Shown here: piece after piece, positions 1-9,756 of the stretch
How positions within the stretch are numbered: position 1 is the stretch's first letter
Layout: the number at the start of each line of letters is the position of its first letter
From: Pseudomonas kielensis
Lineage (GTDB): Bacteria; Pseudomonadota; Gammaproteobacteria; Pseudomonadales; Pseudomonadaceae
Length of the DNA: 64,000 nt
Direction: 5' to 3'
NCBI RefSeq assembly: GCF_014236655.1
Contig: NZ_JACMYG010000007.1
Span: 62,001 to 126,000 of the forward strand
Notes under the pieces: model-generated
What the model was told of the DNA's origin: nothing
Database searches by the model: none
What the model saw: only the letters and a program-made list of their open reading frames with translations
Position numbers and translations under genes: made by a program

Positions 1-660
1 GACGGCACGCGGGTGACCTACACCGAGAAACTTTCGGACGATCGCGTCAACCTGGCCGGCGTGTTCATCTCGCAGAAGAACGAAGCCACGGGAAACAAGG
101 ATCGCGGCATTTCTGTGCTGGTGGCCGAGAAGGGCCGCCAGGAGATCAAGCCGGATGGCAACCGCTACCTGATTCTCGACAATGGCTATCGTTATGACGG
201 CAACCCGGGGCAGGCCAACTATCGGATCATCAAGTACGACACCTATGGCGTGCTGTTGCCCAAGCCTGACGTCAGCGACGAAGTGACCGATCGCGACGCC
301 ATCAGTACCGCCAATCTGATGGGCAGCGATGACGTGCGTTCCCATGCCGAGCTGCAATGGCGTTTGTCCCTGCCGTTGCTGGTGTTCATCGTGACCCTGA
401 TGGCCGTGCCGCTGTCGCGGGTCAATCCGCGTCAGGGCCGATTCCTCAAGCTGTTGCCGGCGATCCTGCTGTACATGGCCTACCTGACCATCCTGATCGC
501 TGCCCGCGGTGCCCTGGAGAAGGGCAAGTTGCCGCCAGCGCTGGGGCTGTGGTGGGTCCACGGGATTTTCCTGGCCATTGGCCTGGGGTTGCTCTACTGG
601 GAGCCGTTGCGCTTGAAGATGGCGAGTCGCCGCTATGCGTTGGAGGTGACCCGTGGTTAA
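1..660 (+). CDS. lptF: LPS export ABC permease LptF (5' end cut by window)
   Basis: This is the C-terminal 219 residues of one of the two membrane subunits of the LptB2FG transporter, which extracts lipopolysaccharide from the inner membrane and feeds it to the LptC-LptA bridge. The reading frame is open from base 1. The visible part is the end of the periplasmic beta-jellyroll domain, then the membrane half: a helix starting at LSLPLLVFIVTL, a second at LLPAILLYMAYLTILIA and a last one before the terminal arginine/lysine-rich tail. The stop overlaps the start of lptG by 8 bases, so the two are translationally coupled, as expected for an obligate heterodimer. Confidence 0.95.
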   Translation, partial: DGTRVTYTEKLSDDRVNLAGVFISQKNEATGNKDRGISVLVAEKGRQEIKPDGNRYLILDNGYRYDGNPGQANYRIIKYDTYGVLLPKPDVSDEVTDRDAISTANLMGSDDVRSHAELQWRLSLPLLVFIVTLMAVPLSRVNPRQGRFLKLLPAILLYMAYLTILIAARGALEKGKLPPALGLWWVHGIFLAIGLGLLYWEPLRLKMASRRYALEVTRG

Positions 661-1714
661 GCTCGATCGCTACATTGGTAGCAGTGTATTCATGGCAATC
701 CTGGCCGTGCTGGGGATCATCCTCGGCCTGGCGACCCTGTTCGCCTTCATCGATGAAATGGGCGATGCCAGCGATACCTACACGGTGATGGATGTCCTGG
801 GCTACGTGCTCCTGACCGCGCCGCGCCGCCTGTACGACATGCTGCCCATGGCCGCTCTGATCGGTTGCCTGATCGGCCTCGGCAGCCTGGCCAGCAACAG
901 CGAATTGACCATCATGCGCGCGGCCGGTGTATCCATTGGGCGCATCGTCTGGGCGGTGATGAAGCCGATGCTGTTCCTGATGGTGGCCGGGGTGCTGATT
1001 GGCGAGTATGTGGCGCCCGCCACGGAAAACATCGCTCAGGCCAACCGTTCGCTGGCCCAGGGCAGTGGCGATTCGCAAAGCGCCAAGCACGGCTTGTGGC
1101 ATCGCCAGGGGGACGAGTTCATTCACGTCAACTCGGTGCAGCCCAATGGCCGCCTGTATGGCGTGACCCGTTATCGCTTCGATAATGACCACCACCTGCT
1201 GTCCGCAAGCTTCGCCAAACGCGCCGAGTTCGACACCGATCACTGGCAGTTGAGTGACGTCACCACCACCCTGTTCCACGGCAAGAGCACCGAAGTGGTG
1301 AACGCGCCGGTCGAGCGCTGGGATGTGGCCCTCAGCCCGCAACTGCTGAGCACCGTGGTGATGGCCCCGGAATCGCTGTCCATCAGCGGCCTGTGGGGTT
1401 ATATCCATTACCTGGCTGATCAGGGCCTGAACAACGGCCGCTACTGGCTGGCATTTTGGGTCAAAGTGTTGCAGCCGCTGGTCACCGCCGCCCTGGTGCT
1501 GATGGCGATCTCCTTCATCTTTGGTCCGCTGCGTTCGGTAACCCTCGGTCAGCGGGTGTTCACCGGCGTGCTGGTGGGCTTCACCTTCCGCATCGTCCAG
1601 GATTTGCTCGGGCCATCGAGCCTGGTGTTCGGTTTCTCGCCGCTGTTTGCGGTGCTGATCCCGGCTGCGGTCTGTGCTTTGGCAGGCCTCTGGCTGATGC
1701 GTCGAGCCGGCTGA
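653..1714 (+). CDS. lptG: LPS export ABC permease LptG
   Basis: This 353-residue protein is the partner of LptF in the LptB2FG LPS extractor. It has the YjgP/YjgQ family layout: an N-terminal membrane helix pair (roughly residues 12-35 and 60-85), a third helix near 100-125, a central periplasmic domain (about 130-265), then three C-terminal helices from about residue 270. It begins with GTG at 653, with GGAGG about seven bases upstream inside lptF. A strong terminator follows, and the neighbour on the other side is lepA, which I do not remember as its usual Pseudomonas neighbour. Confidence 0.96.
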   Translation: MVKLDRYIGSSVFMAILAVLGIILGLATLFAFIDEMGDASDTYTVMDVLGYVLLTAPRRLYDMLPMAALIGCLIGLGSLASNSELTIMRAAGVSIGRIVWAVMKPMLFLMVAGVLIGEYVAPATENIAQANRSLAQGSGDSQSAKHGLWHRQGDEFIHVNSVQPNGRLYGVTRYRFDNDHHLLSASFAKRAEFDTDHWQLSDVTTTLFHGKSTEVVNAPVERWDVALSPQLLSTVVMAPESLSISGLWGYIHYLADQGLNNGRYWLAFWVKVLQPLVTAALVLMAISFIFGPLRSVTLGQRVFTGVLVGFTFRIVQDLLGPSSLVFGFSPLFAVLIPAAVCALAGLWLMRRAG

Positions 1715-1745
1715 TCAGCGGTATTTGAACTCGCGTTTGCCCCCG

Positions 1746-1778
1746 AAAACGCCCCGTTCGCCAGAGCGGGGCGTTTTT
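1746..1778 (+). terminator. Rho-independent terminator after lptG
   Basis: An 11-bp stem (AAAACGCCCCG pairing with CGGGGCGTTTT) closes a 10-base loop and runs into five Ts. It separates the lptFG operon from lepA. Confidence 0.9.
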
Positions 1779-1803
1779 GCAGGTGATGGCTTTACCTGCA
1801 AAC

Positions 1804-1833
1804 GTGACGCTTGCCTGGTGTTTCAGGTACAAT
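1804..1833 (+). promoter_or_regulatory. Probable sigma-70 promoter of lepA
   Basis: GTGACG (four of six matches to the -35 consensus) lies 18 bases before TACAAT (five of six to the -10). The -10 is 52 bases before the lepA start and just after the lptG terminator. Confidence 0.6.
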
Positions 1834-1885
1834 TCCCGGCTATTTTTCGGCGGGCTATGCCTGCAGCCTTTTTGAGTGTTGATCC

Positions 1886-3685
1886 GTGAGTGATTTGAGT
1901 CATATCCGCAATTTCTCCATCATCGCCCACATTGACCATGGCAAGTCGACGCTGGCCGATCGCTTCATCCAGATGTGCGGCGGCCTGGCCGAGCGTGAAA
2001 TGGAAGCCCAGGTACTGGACTCCATGGACCTTGAGCGCGAACGCGGGATCACCATCAAGGCCCACAGCGTTACCCTGTATTACACCGCCAAAGACGGCAT
2101 CAAGTACCAGCTGAACTTCATCGACACCCCCGGCCACGTTGACTTCACCTATGAAGTCAGCCGCTCGTTGGCGGCCTGTGAAGGTGCGTTGCTGGTGGTC
2201 GATGCTGGCCAGGGCGTGGAAGCGCAGTCGGTTGCCAACTGCTACACGGCGATCGAGCAGGGCCTGGAAGTCATGCCGGTGCTGAACAAGATCGACCTGC
2301 CGCAGGCCGATCCGGACCGCGTGAAAGAAGAAATCGAGAAAATCATCGGCATCGACGCTACCGATGCAGTCGAGTGCAGTGCCAAGACTGGCCTGGGCGT
2401 CGATGAGGTGCTCGAGCGCCTGGTCAAGACCATTCCCGCGCCTACCGGCAATATCGAAGATCCGCTGCAAGCGTTGATCATCGACTCCTGGTTCGACAAC
2501 TACCTGGGCGTTGTCTCCCTGGTTCGCGTGCGCCATGGCCGCGTGAAGAAGGGCGACAAGATCCTGGTCAAATCCACCGGCAAGATCCACCTGGTGGACA
2601 GCGTCGGTGTGTTCAACCCGAAACACACTGCCACCGTCGATCTGAAAGCCGGTGAAGTAGGCTTCATCATTGCCGGTATCAAGGACATTCACGGTGCGCC
2701 AGTGGGCGACACCCTGACCTTGAGTTCGACCCCGGACGTCGACGTGCTGCCAGGCTTCAAGCGCATTCAGCCGCAGGTGTACGCCGGTCTGTTCCCGGTC
2801 AGCTCCGACGACTTCGAAGATTTCCGTGAAGCCCTGCAAAAGCTCACCCTCAACGACTCGTCCCTGCAGTACACCCCGGAAAGCTCCGACGCCCTGGGCT
2901 TCGGCTTCCGTTGCGGGTTCCTTGGCATGCTGCACATGGAAATCATCCAGGAGCGCCTGGAGCGCGAGTACGACCTGGACCTGATCACCACGGCGCCAAC
3001 GGTAATTTTCGAGCTGCAGCTGAAAACCGGTGAAACGATTTACGTCGACAACCCGTCCAAGCTCCCGGACCTGTCTTCGATCGAAGACATGCGTGAGCCG
3101 ATCGTGCGGGCCAATATTCTTGTGCCGCAAGAGCACCTGGGCAACGTCATTACCCTGTGTATCGAAAAGCGTGGCGTGCAGCACGACATGCTGTTCCTGG
3201 GTACCCAGGTCCAGGTGACCTACGATTTGCCGATGAACGAAGTGGTCCTGGACTTCTTCGATCGCCTGAAGTCCACCAGTCGCGGCTATGCTTCGCTGGA
3301 TTACCACTTCGATCGCTACCAGTCGGCTAATCTGGTCAAGTTGGACGTGCTGATCAACGGCGACAAGGTCGATGCCCTGGCGCTGATCGTGCACAAGGAC
3401 AACGCGCACTACAAAGGTCGCCAGTTGACCGAGAAGATGAAGGAACTGATTCCGCGCCAGATGTTCGACGTTGCGATCCAGGCCGCCATTGGCGGGCAGA
3501 TCATCGCGCGGACCTCCGTCAAGGCACTCAGAAAGAACGTATTGGCCAAATGCTACGGCGGTGACGTTAGCCGTAAGCGCAAGCTGTTGGAAAAGCAGAA
3601 GGCCGGTAAAAAACGCATGAAGCAGGTCGGCAACGTGGAAATTCCACAGGAAGCCTTCCTTGCTGTGCTCAGGTTGGATAGTTAG
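1886..3685 (+). CDS. lepA: Elongation factor 4 (LepA), translational GTPase
   Basis: LepA is a ribosome-binding GTPase of the EF-G family, involved in back-translocation and in ribosome biogenesis or initiation. The 599-residue length is typical. The P-loop AHIDHGKST is at residues 14-22, the G3 motif DTPGH at 80-84 and the G4 motif NKID at 134-137. The LepA-specific basic C-terminal domain is present (...[18 protein letters not shown]). The start is GTG, directly giving the conserved [20 protein letters not shown]. lepB starts five bases after the stop, so both are probably on one transcript. Confidence 0.98.
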   Translation: MSDLSHIRNFSIIAHIDHGKSTLADRFIQMCGGLAEREMEAQVLDSMDLERERGITIKAHSVTLYYTAKDGIKYQLNFIDTPGHVDFTYEVSRSLAACEGALLVVDAGQGVEAQSVANCYTAIEQGLEVMPVLNKIDLPQADPDRVKEEIEKIIGIDATDAVECSAKTGLGVDEVLERLVKTIPAPTGNIEDPLQALIIDSWFDNYLGVVSLVRVRHGRVKKGDKILVKSTGKIHLVDSVGVFNPKHTATVDLKAGEVGFIIAGIKDIHGAPVGDTLTLSSTPDVDVLPGFKRIQPQVYAGLFPVSSDDFEDFREALQKLTLNDSSLQYTPESSDALGFGFRCGFLGMLHMEIIQERLEREYDLDLITTAPTVIFELQLKTGETIYVDNPSKLPDLSSIEDMREPIVRANILVPQEHLGNVITLCIEKRGVQHDMLFLGTQVQVTYDLPMNEVVLDFFDRLKSTSRGYASLDYHFDRYQSANLVKLDVLINGDKVDALALIVHKDNAHYKGRQLTEKMKELIPRQMFDVAIQAAIGGQIIARTSVKALRKNVLAKCYGGDVSRKRKLLEKQKAGKKRMKQVGNVEIPQEAFLAVLRLDS

Positions 3686-3690
3686 GTCCT

Positions 3691-4545
3691 ATGTCACTAA
3701 ATTTCCCGCTGTTGCTGGTCATCGCTGTCTTCGTCTGCGGTCTGCTGGCGTTGCTCGATCTGGTGTTTCTGGCGCCGCGTCGGCGTGCTGCCATTGCCTC
3801 GTATCAGGGCACTGTCAGCGAACCCGACATGGTCGTCGTGGAGAAACTGAACAAAGAACCGTTGCTGGTGGAATACGGCAAGTCGTTCTTTCCGGTGCTG
3901 TTCATCGTACTGGTGCTGCGTTCGTTTCTGGTGGAGCCGTTCCAGATTCCGTCTGGTTCGATGAAACCGACCCTGGACGTGGGCGACTTCATTCTGGTGA
4001 ACAAGTTTTCCTACGGGATCCGTTTGCCAGTGCTCGACAAGAAAGTCATCGAGGTCGGTGATCCGCAACGCGGCGATGTGATGGTGTTCCGCTACCCAAG
4101 CGACCCGAACGTCAACTACATCAAGCGTGTGGTCGGCCTGCCGGGCGACCAGATCCGCTACACCGCCGACAAGCGCCTGTTCGTCAACGGTGAGTCGATT
4201 GCCGAGCAACTGGTGGGTACCGAGCCGGGTACCTTGGGCAGCGCCGAGCTGTACAAGGAAAAACTCGGTGTGGCCGAGCACATGATCCGCAAGGAAATGA
4301 GCCGCTACCGGGCCACTCCGGACCGTCAATGGACTGTGCCTGCGGGCCACTACTTCATGATGGGCGACAACCGCGACAACTCCAACGACAGTCGCTACTG
4401 GGATGACCCAAGCATTCCCAAGAACCTGCTGGGCATGGTTCCCGACCAGAACATCGTCGGCAAGGCCTTTGCGGTCTGGATGAGCTGGCCTGAACCGAAA
4501 CTCAGCCACCTGCCGAATTTCTCGCGGGTTGGCCTGATCAAGTAA
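3691..4545 (+). CDS. lepB: Signal peptidase I
   Basis: LepB is the inner-membrane type I leader peptidase that cleaves Sec and Tat signal peptides on the periplasmic side. It has 284 residues. Two N-terminal membrane helices are visible (about 5-28 and 62-80). The Ser/Lys catalytic dyad is in PSGSMKPTL (Ser90) and NYIKRVVG (Lys145), and the box GDNRDNSNDSRYW follows. It sits immediately behind lepA as in many proteobacteria, hence the gene name. Confidence 0.97.
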   Translation: MSLNFPLLLVIAVFVCGLLALLDLVFLAPRRRAAIASYQGTVSEPDMVVVEKLNKEPLLVEYGKSFFPVLFIVLVLRSFLVEPFQIPSGSMKPTLDVGDFILVNKFSYGIRLPVLDKKVIEVGDPQRGDVMVFRYPSDPNVNYIKRVVGLPGDQIRYTADKRLFVNGESIAEQLVGTEPGTLGSAELYKEKLGVAEHMIRKEMSRYRATPDRQWTVPAGHYFMMGDNRDNSNDSRYWDDPSIPKNLLGMVPDQNIVGKAFAVWMSWPEPKLSHLPNFSRVGLIK

Positions 4546-4552
4546 TCCCACA

Positions 4553-4575
4553 CGGCGCTGTTGAACACAGCGCCG
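4553..4575 (+). repeat. Perfect hairpin between lepB and rnc
   Basis: A 9-bp perfect stem (CGGCGCTGT / ACAGCGCCG) closes a 5-base loop just after the lepB stop. No T-run follows, so it is not a classic terminator. It could be an RNA-processing or stability element. The 12-mer TTGAACACAGCG at 4561-4572 occurs again at 4645-4656. Confidence 0.6.
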
Positions 4576-4644
4576 AATGCATTTCTGGAGCCTGCAGAAG
4601 GTTGCCGCACTGCATTGAAGCCAACGATATTCAGGAAGTAATTT

Positions 4645-4728
4645 TTGAACACAGCGTTATTTGTCCCAGGCCTTCGCAGCGATGCTGTGGGGGAAGTCGA
4701 CCACGAACTCAGCGTGGGTAAACCGTGA
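4645..4728 (+). pseudogene. Possible C-terminal remnant of a small gene upstream of rnc
   Basis: A TTG-initiated frame of 27 codons ends in DHELSVGKP and its TGA overlaps the rnc GTG start. AGGAAG lies about seven bases before the TTG. As I remember, pseudomonads carry a roughly 120-residue membrane protein (DUF4845) between lepB and rnc; here only 179 bases separate them. The frame may be what remains of that gene, or a short leader whose translation is coupled to rnc. The identification rests on position and the coupled stop/start only. Confidence 0.3.
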
Positions 4729-5414
4729 GCGTCTCCTTAAGTCGTCTCGAGCGTCAGCTCGGCTACACCTTCAAGGATCAGGAACTGATGGTCCTGGCCC
4801 TGACTCACCGCAGCTTTGCCGGGCGCAACAACGAGCGCCTGGAATTTCTCGGTGACGCCATTCTCAACTTCGTGGCCGGTGAAGCGCTGTTCGATCGCTT
4901 TCCGCTGGCCCGCGAAGGTCAGTTGTCGCGTTTGCGCGCACGCCTGGTCAAAGGCGAGACCCTGGCGGTGCTGGCCCGTGGTTTTGACCTGGGTGACTAC
5001 CTGCGCCTGGGCTCCGGTGAGTTGAAGAGCGGCGGTTTCCGGCGCGAGTCGATTCTGGCCGATGCCCTGGAAGCGCTGATCGGCGCGATCTACCTGGATG
5101 CCGGCATGGACATGGCGCGCGAGCGCGTGCTGGCCTGGCTGGCTTCCGAGTTCGAGAGCCTGACGCTGGTCGATACCAATAAAGATCCAAAGACCCGCCT
5201 GCAGGAGTTCCTGCAGTCGCGTGCCTGTGAGCTGCCGCGTTACGAAGTGGTGGATATCCAGGGTGAGCCGCATTGCCGGACGTTCTTCGTCGAATGTGAA
5301 ATCACCTTACTGAATGAAAAAAGCCGAGGTCAGGGTGTGAGCCGTCGTATTGCCGAACAGGTAGCGGCCGCCGCAGCACTGATAGCCCTGGGCGTGGAGA
5401 ATGGCCATGACTGA
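4725..5414 (+). CDS. rnc: Ribonuclease III
   Basis: RNase III cleaves double-stranded RNA, including rRNA precursors and many mRNA leaders. It has 229 residues. The signature [10 protein letters not shown] is at residues 36-45, with catalytic Glu40 and Asp44, and the second acidic motif is in [16 protein letters not shown] (about 110-125). A C-terminal double-stranded RNA-binding domain spans about 155-225. The start is GTG, overlapping the stop of the small frame before it; no good ribosome-binding site is seen, which suggests translational coupling. It overlaps era by 8 bases. Confidence 0.97.
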   Translation: MSVSLSRLERQLGYTFKDQELMVLALTHRSFAGRNNERLEFLGDAILNFVAGEALFDRFPLAREGQLSRLRARLVKGETLAVLARGFDLGDYLRLGSGELKSGGFRRESILADALEALIGAIYLDAGMDMARERVLAWLASEFESLTLVDTNKDPKTRLQEFLQSRACELPRYEVVDIQGEPHCRTFFVECEITLLNEKSRGQGVSRRIAEQVAAAAALIALGVENGHD

Positions 5415-6309
5415 TTCAACTGCAACTCGCTGTGGCTATGTCGCCATCGTCGGCCGCCCGAACGTGGGCAAATCCACGTTGCTGAACCACATCCTGGGTC
5501 AGAAGCTGGCAATCACCTCGCGTAAACCGCAGACCACTCGCCACAACATGCTCGGGATCAAGACCGAAGGCGCGGTGCAGGCGATCTACGTCGACACCCC
5601 CGGCATGCACAAGGGCGGCGAGAAGGCCCTGAACCGCTACATGAACAAGACCGCCTCGGCGGCGTTGAAAGACGTCGACGTGGTGATCTTCGTGGTCGAT
5701 CGCACCAAGTGGACCGACGAAGACCAGATGGTCCTCGAGCGTGTGCAGTACGTGACCGGTCCTTTGATCGTGGCGCTGAACAAGACCGACCGCATCGAAG
5801 ACAAAGCCGAGCTGATGCCGCACCTGACCTGGTTGCAAGAGCAACTGCCGAACGCGCAGATCATGCCGATCTCGGCCCAGCACGGGCATAACCTCGAAGC
5901 GCTGGAGCGTGTGATTGCCGGTTACCTGCCGGAAAACGATCACTTCTTCCCGGAAGATCAGATCACCGACCGCAGCAGCCGCTTCCTTGCCGCTGAACTG
6001 GTGCGCGAGAAGATCATGCGCCAGATGGGGGCGGAGCTGCCGTACCAGATCACCGTGGAAATCGAAGAGTTCAAGCAGCAGGGCAAGACCCTGCACATCC
6101 ACGCCCTGATCCTCGTTGAGCGTGACGGTCAGAAGAAGATCATCATTGGTGACAAGGGCGAGCGGATCAAGCGCATCGGCACCGAGGCGCGCAAGGACAT
6201 GGAGCTGCTGTTCGACTCCAAGATCATGCTCAACCTGTGGGTGAAGGTCAAAGGCGGCTGGTCCGACGACGAGCGCGCCCTGCGTTCGCTGGGTTACGGC
6301 GACCTGTAA
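5407..6309 (+). CDS. era: GTPase Era
   Basis: Era is an essential GTPase that binds the 3' end of 16S rRNA and helps assemble the 30S subunit. The G1 motif GRPNVGKS is at about 16-23, followed by DTPGMH and NKTD. The C-terminal KH domain contains [18 protein letters not shown]. Two in-frame ATGs exist at 5401 and 5407. I chose 5407 because GGAG at 5396-5399 is seven bases from it but only one base from the first. Overlap with rnc is the usual arrangement and couples two ribosome-maturation factors. Confidence 0.97.
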   Translation: MTDSTATRCGYVAIVGRPNVGKSTLLNHILGQKLAITSRKPQTTRHNMLGIKTEGAVQAIYVDTPGMHKGGEKALNRYMNKTASAALKDVDVVIFVVDRTKWTDEDQMVLERVQYVTGPLIVALNKTDRIEDKAELMPHLTWLQEQLPNAQIMPISAQHGHNLEALERVIAGYLPENDHFFPEDQITDRSSRFLAAELVREKIMRQMGAELPYQITVEIEEFKQQGKTLHIHALILVERDGQKKIIIGDKGERIKRIGTEARKDMELLFDSKIMLNLWVKVKGGWSDDERALRSLGYGDL

Positions 6310-6337
6310 ACCCGGTTGGCGCTGTATCGTAGAACCC

Positions 6338-6427
6338 TGTGGGAGCGGGCTTGCCCGCGATGAGGATGGAGCATTCAGCAGCGATGTTGACTGTAAGTCC
6401 GCCATCGCGGGCAAGCCCGCTCCCACA
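6338..6427. repeat. REPIN: inverted pair of REP sequences between era and recO
   Basis: A 25-base REP at 6338-6362 (core GGGAGCGGGCTTGCCCGC) is repeated as its exact reverse complement at 6403-6427, with about 40 bases between. Each REP also contains its own small palindrome. This is the mobile doublet form spread by RAYT transposases in fluorescent pseudomonads. It splits the otherwise continuous era-recO run. Confidence 0.9.
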
Positions 6428-6474
6428 TTTGGTTTGTGTTGATTTCAAAACAGCACTCCTTCAGTGAGACACCC

Positions 6475-7161
6475 ATGTCCTCTCCGCCACCCAGCCAACC
6501 CGCCTACGTCCTGCATTCGCGCGCCTACCGCGAGAACAGTGCATTGGTCGACTTTCTCACGCCGCAAGGGCGTTTGCGGGCGGTGTTGCGCAGTGCGCGA
6601 GGCAAGGCCGGGACACTGGCGCGGCCATTCGTGCCTCTGGACGTGGAGTTTCGCGGGCGCGGTGAGCTGAAGAACGTTGGGCGCATGGAAAGTGCCGGCG
6701 TCTCGACCTGGCTCAGTGGCGAGGCGCTGTTCAGCGGCCTGTACCTCAATGAGTTGCTGATCCGCCTGTTACCTGCCGAAGATCCCCATCCCGCCGTATT
6801 CGAACACTACGCCGCGACCTTGCTGGCCCTCGCTGAAGGTCGTGCGCTGGAACCGTTGCTGCGTTCATTCGAATGGCGCTTGCTGGATGACCTGGGCTAT
6901 GGCTTTGCATTGACCCAGGATGTCCACGCCGAGCCGATTGCCGCCGACGGTCTGTACCGCCTGCAGGTGGATGCCGGGTTGGAGCGGGTGTATCTGTTGC
7001 AGCCGGGGTTATTCAATGGCGCCGAACTGTTGGCCATGGCCGAAGCGGACTGGAGCGCCCCCGGTGCGTTGTCCGCTGCCAAGCGCCTGATGCGCCAGGC
7101 ATTGGCCGTTCACCTGGGCGGTCGTCCCCTGGTCAGTCGCGAGCTGTTTCGCAAGCCCTGA
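6475..7161 (+). CDS. recO: DNA repair protein RecO
   Basis: RecO is the recombination mediator that works with RecR to load RecA onto SSB-coated single-stranded DNA. The predicted 228 residues contain the N-terminal OB fold ([19 protein letters not shown] and the basic [12 protein letters not shown] stretch) and the helical C-terminal domain. The frame could be extended to GTG at 6436, but the ATG at 6475 directly precedes the conserved start. It lies between era and pdxJ, the usual order. Confidence 0.94.
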   Translation: MSSPPPSQPAYVLHSRAYRENSALVDFLTPQGRLRAVLRSARGKAGTLARPFVPLDVEFRGRGELKNVGRMESAGVSTWLSGEALFSGLYLNELLIRLLPAEDPHPAVFEHYAATLLALAEGRALEPLLRSFEWRLLDDLGYGFALTQDVHAEPIAADGLYRLQVDAGLERVYLLQPGLFNGAELLAMAEADWSAPGALSAAKRLMRQALAVHLGGRPLVSRELFRKP

Positions 7162-7211
7162 TCACCCCGTATGCTGTGCACCGAACTTTCTCTTCTTCTG
7201 GAGCGCTTTCC

Positions 7212-7958
7212 GTGACCACCAGCACCCGCATTCTTCTTGGCGTGAACATCGACCACGTTGCCACCCTGCGTCAGGCCCGGGGCACCCGTTACCCTGACCC
7301 CGTCAAGGCCGCGCTGGACGCTGAAGAGGCGGGGGCCGATGGCATCACCGTGCATTTGCGCGAAGACCGCCGGCACATCCAGGAGCGCGATGTGCTGCTG
7401 CTCAAGGATGTGCTGCAGACCCGCATGAACTTCGAGATGGGCGTGACCGAGGAAATGATGGCGTTCGCCGAACACATCCGCCCGGCGCACATCTGCCTGG
7501 TTCCGGAAACCCGTCAGGAGCTGACCACCGAAGGCGGTCTGGACGTGGCAGGGCAGGAGGCGCGGATCAAGGCTGCGGTCGAGCGCCTGGCCAGGATCGG
7601 CTGTGAAGTGTCGTTGTTCATCGACGCCGATGAGCGGCAGATCGAGGCCTCCAAGCGCGTCGGCGCCCCGGCCATCGAATTGCACACTGGCCGTTATGCC
7701 GATGCCCAGACCCCCACCGAAGTCGCCGAAGAGCTGCAGCGCGTGGCCGACGGCGTAGCCTGTGGCTTGGCTCAGGGCCTGATCGTCAATGCCGGTCACG
7801 GCCTGCATTACCACAACGTCGAAGCCGTGGCAGCGATCAAGGGCATCAATGAACTGAACATCGGCCACGCGCTGGTGGCGCACGCCTTGTTCGTCGGCTT
7901 CAAGTCGGCGGTGTCGGAGATGAAGGCGCTGATTCTGGCGGCAGCGGCAAAGGCCTGA
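7212..7958 (+). CDS. pdxJ: Pyridoxine 5'-phosphate synthase PdxJ
   Basis: PdxJ condenses 1-deoxyxylulose 5-phosphate with 3-amino-2-oxopropyl phosphate to make pyridoxine 5'-phosphate, the last ring-closing step of vitamin B6 synthesis. It has 248 residues. The TIM-barrel motifs [29 protein letters not shown] and [10 protein letters not shown] are all present. The start is GTG at 7212, with TGGAGC nine bases upstream. It ends at a strong bidirectional terminator facing the convergent mltF. Confidence 0.97.
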   Translation: MTTSTRILLGVNIDHVATLRQARGTRYPDPVKAALDAEEAGADGITVHLREDRRHIQERDVLLLKDVLQTRMNFEMGVTEEMMAFAEHIRPAHICLVPETRQELTTEGGLDVAGQEARIKAAVERLARIGCEVSLFIDADERQIEASKRVGAPAIELHTGRYADAQTPTEVAEELQRVADGVACGLAQGLIVNAGHGLHYHNVEAVAAIKGINELNIGHALVAHALFVGFKSAVSEMKALILAAAAKA

Positions 7959-7963
7959 TATCC

Positions 7964-7993
7964 AGAAATCGCAGCCTGCGGGCTGCGATTTCT
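7964..7993. terminator. Bidirectional terminator between pdxJ and mltF
   Basis: A perfect 13-bp stem (AGAAATCGCAGCC / GGCTGCGATTTCT) closes a 4-base loop. It lies between two converging genes and can serve both directions. Confidence 0.85.
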
Positions 7994-8009
7994 TGGCAGC
8001 CCCGGGGAT

Positions 8010-9629
<1,620 letters not shown>

Positions 9630-9708
9630 TTATAGGCCCGCCAGCCCTGGCCGACGTTCGGGCGATACCGGGTGTAGCGTTTCGGGTGCTGTCGCGGGCG
9701 GTTTAGGC

Positions 9709-9714
9709 TAGAAT
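9709..9714 (+). promoter_or_regulatory. -10 element of purL
   Basis: TAGAAT (five of six consensus matches) lies 42 bases before the purL start. The -35 position holds only a weak match, so regulation by an activator or repressor is possible. No clear operator palindrome was identified. Confidence 0.45.
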
Positions 9715-9756
9715 GCACGGCCTCAAAGCACACCCCCTTCCGAGGCTGTCCCGAAG

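Noticed and set aside
1823..3409. A 528-codon frame antisense to lepA (similar long frames exist opposite recJ, wspE, wspR and the aldehyde dehydrogenases)
   Set aside because: These mirror well-identified genes, share the same His/Gln/Asp-rich composition and have no family features.
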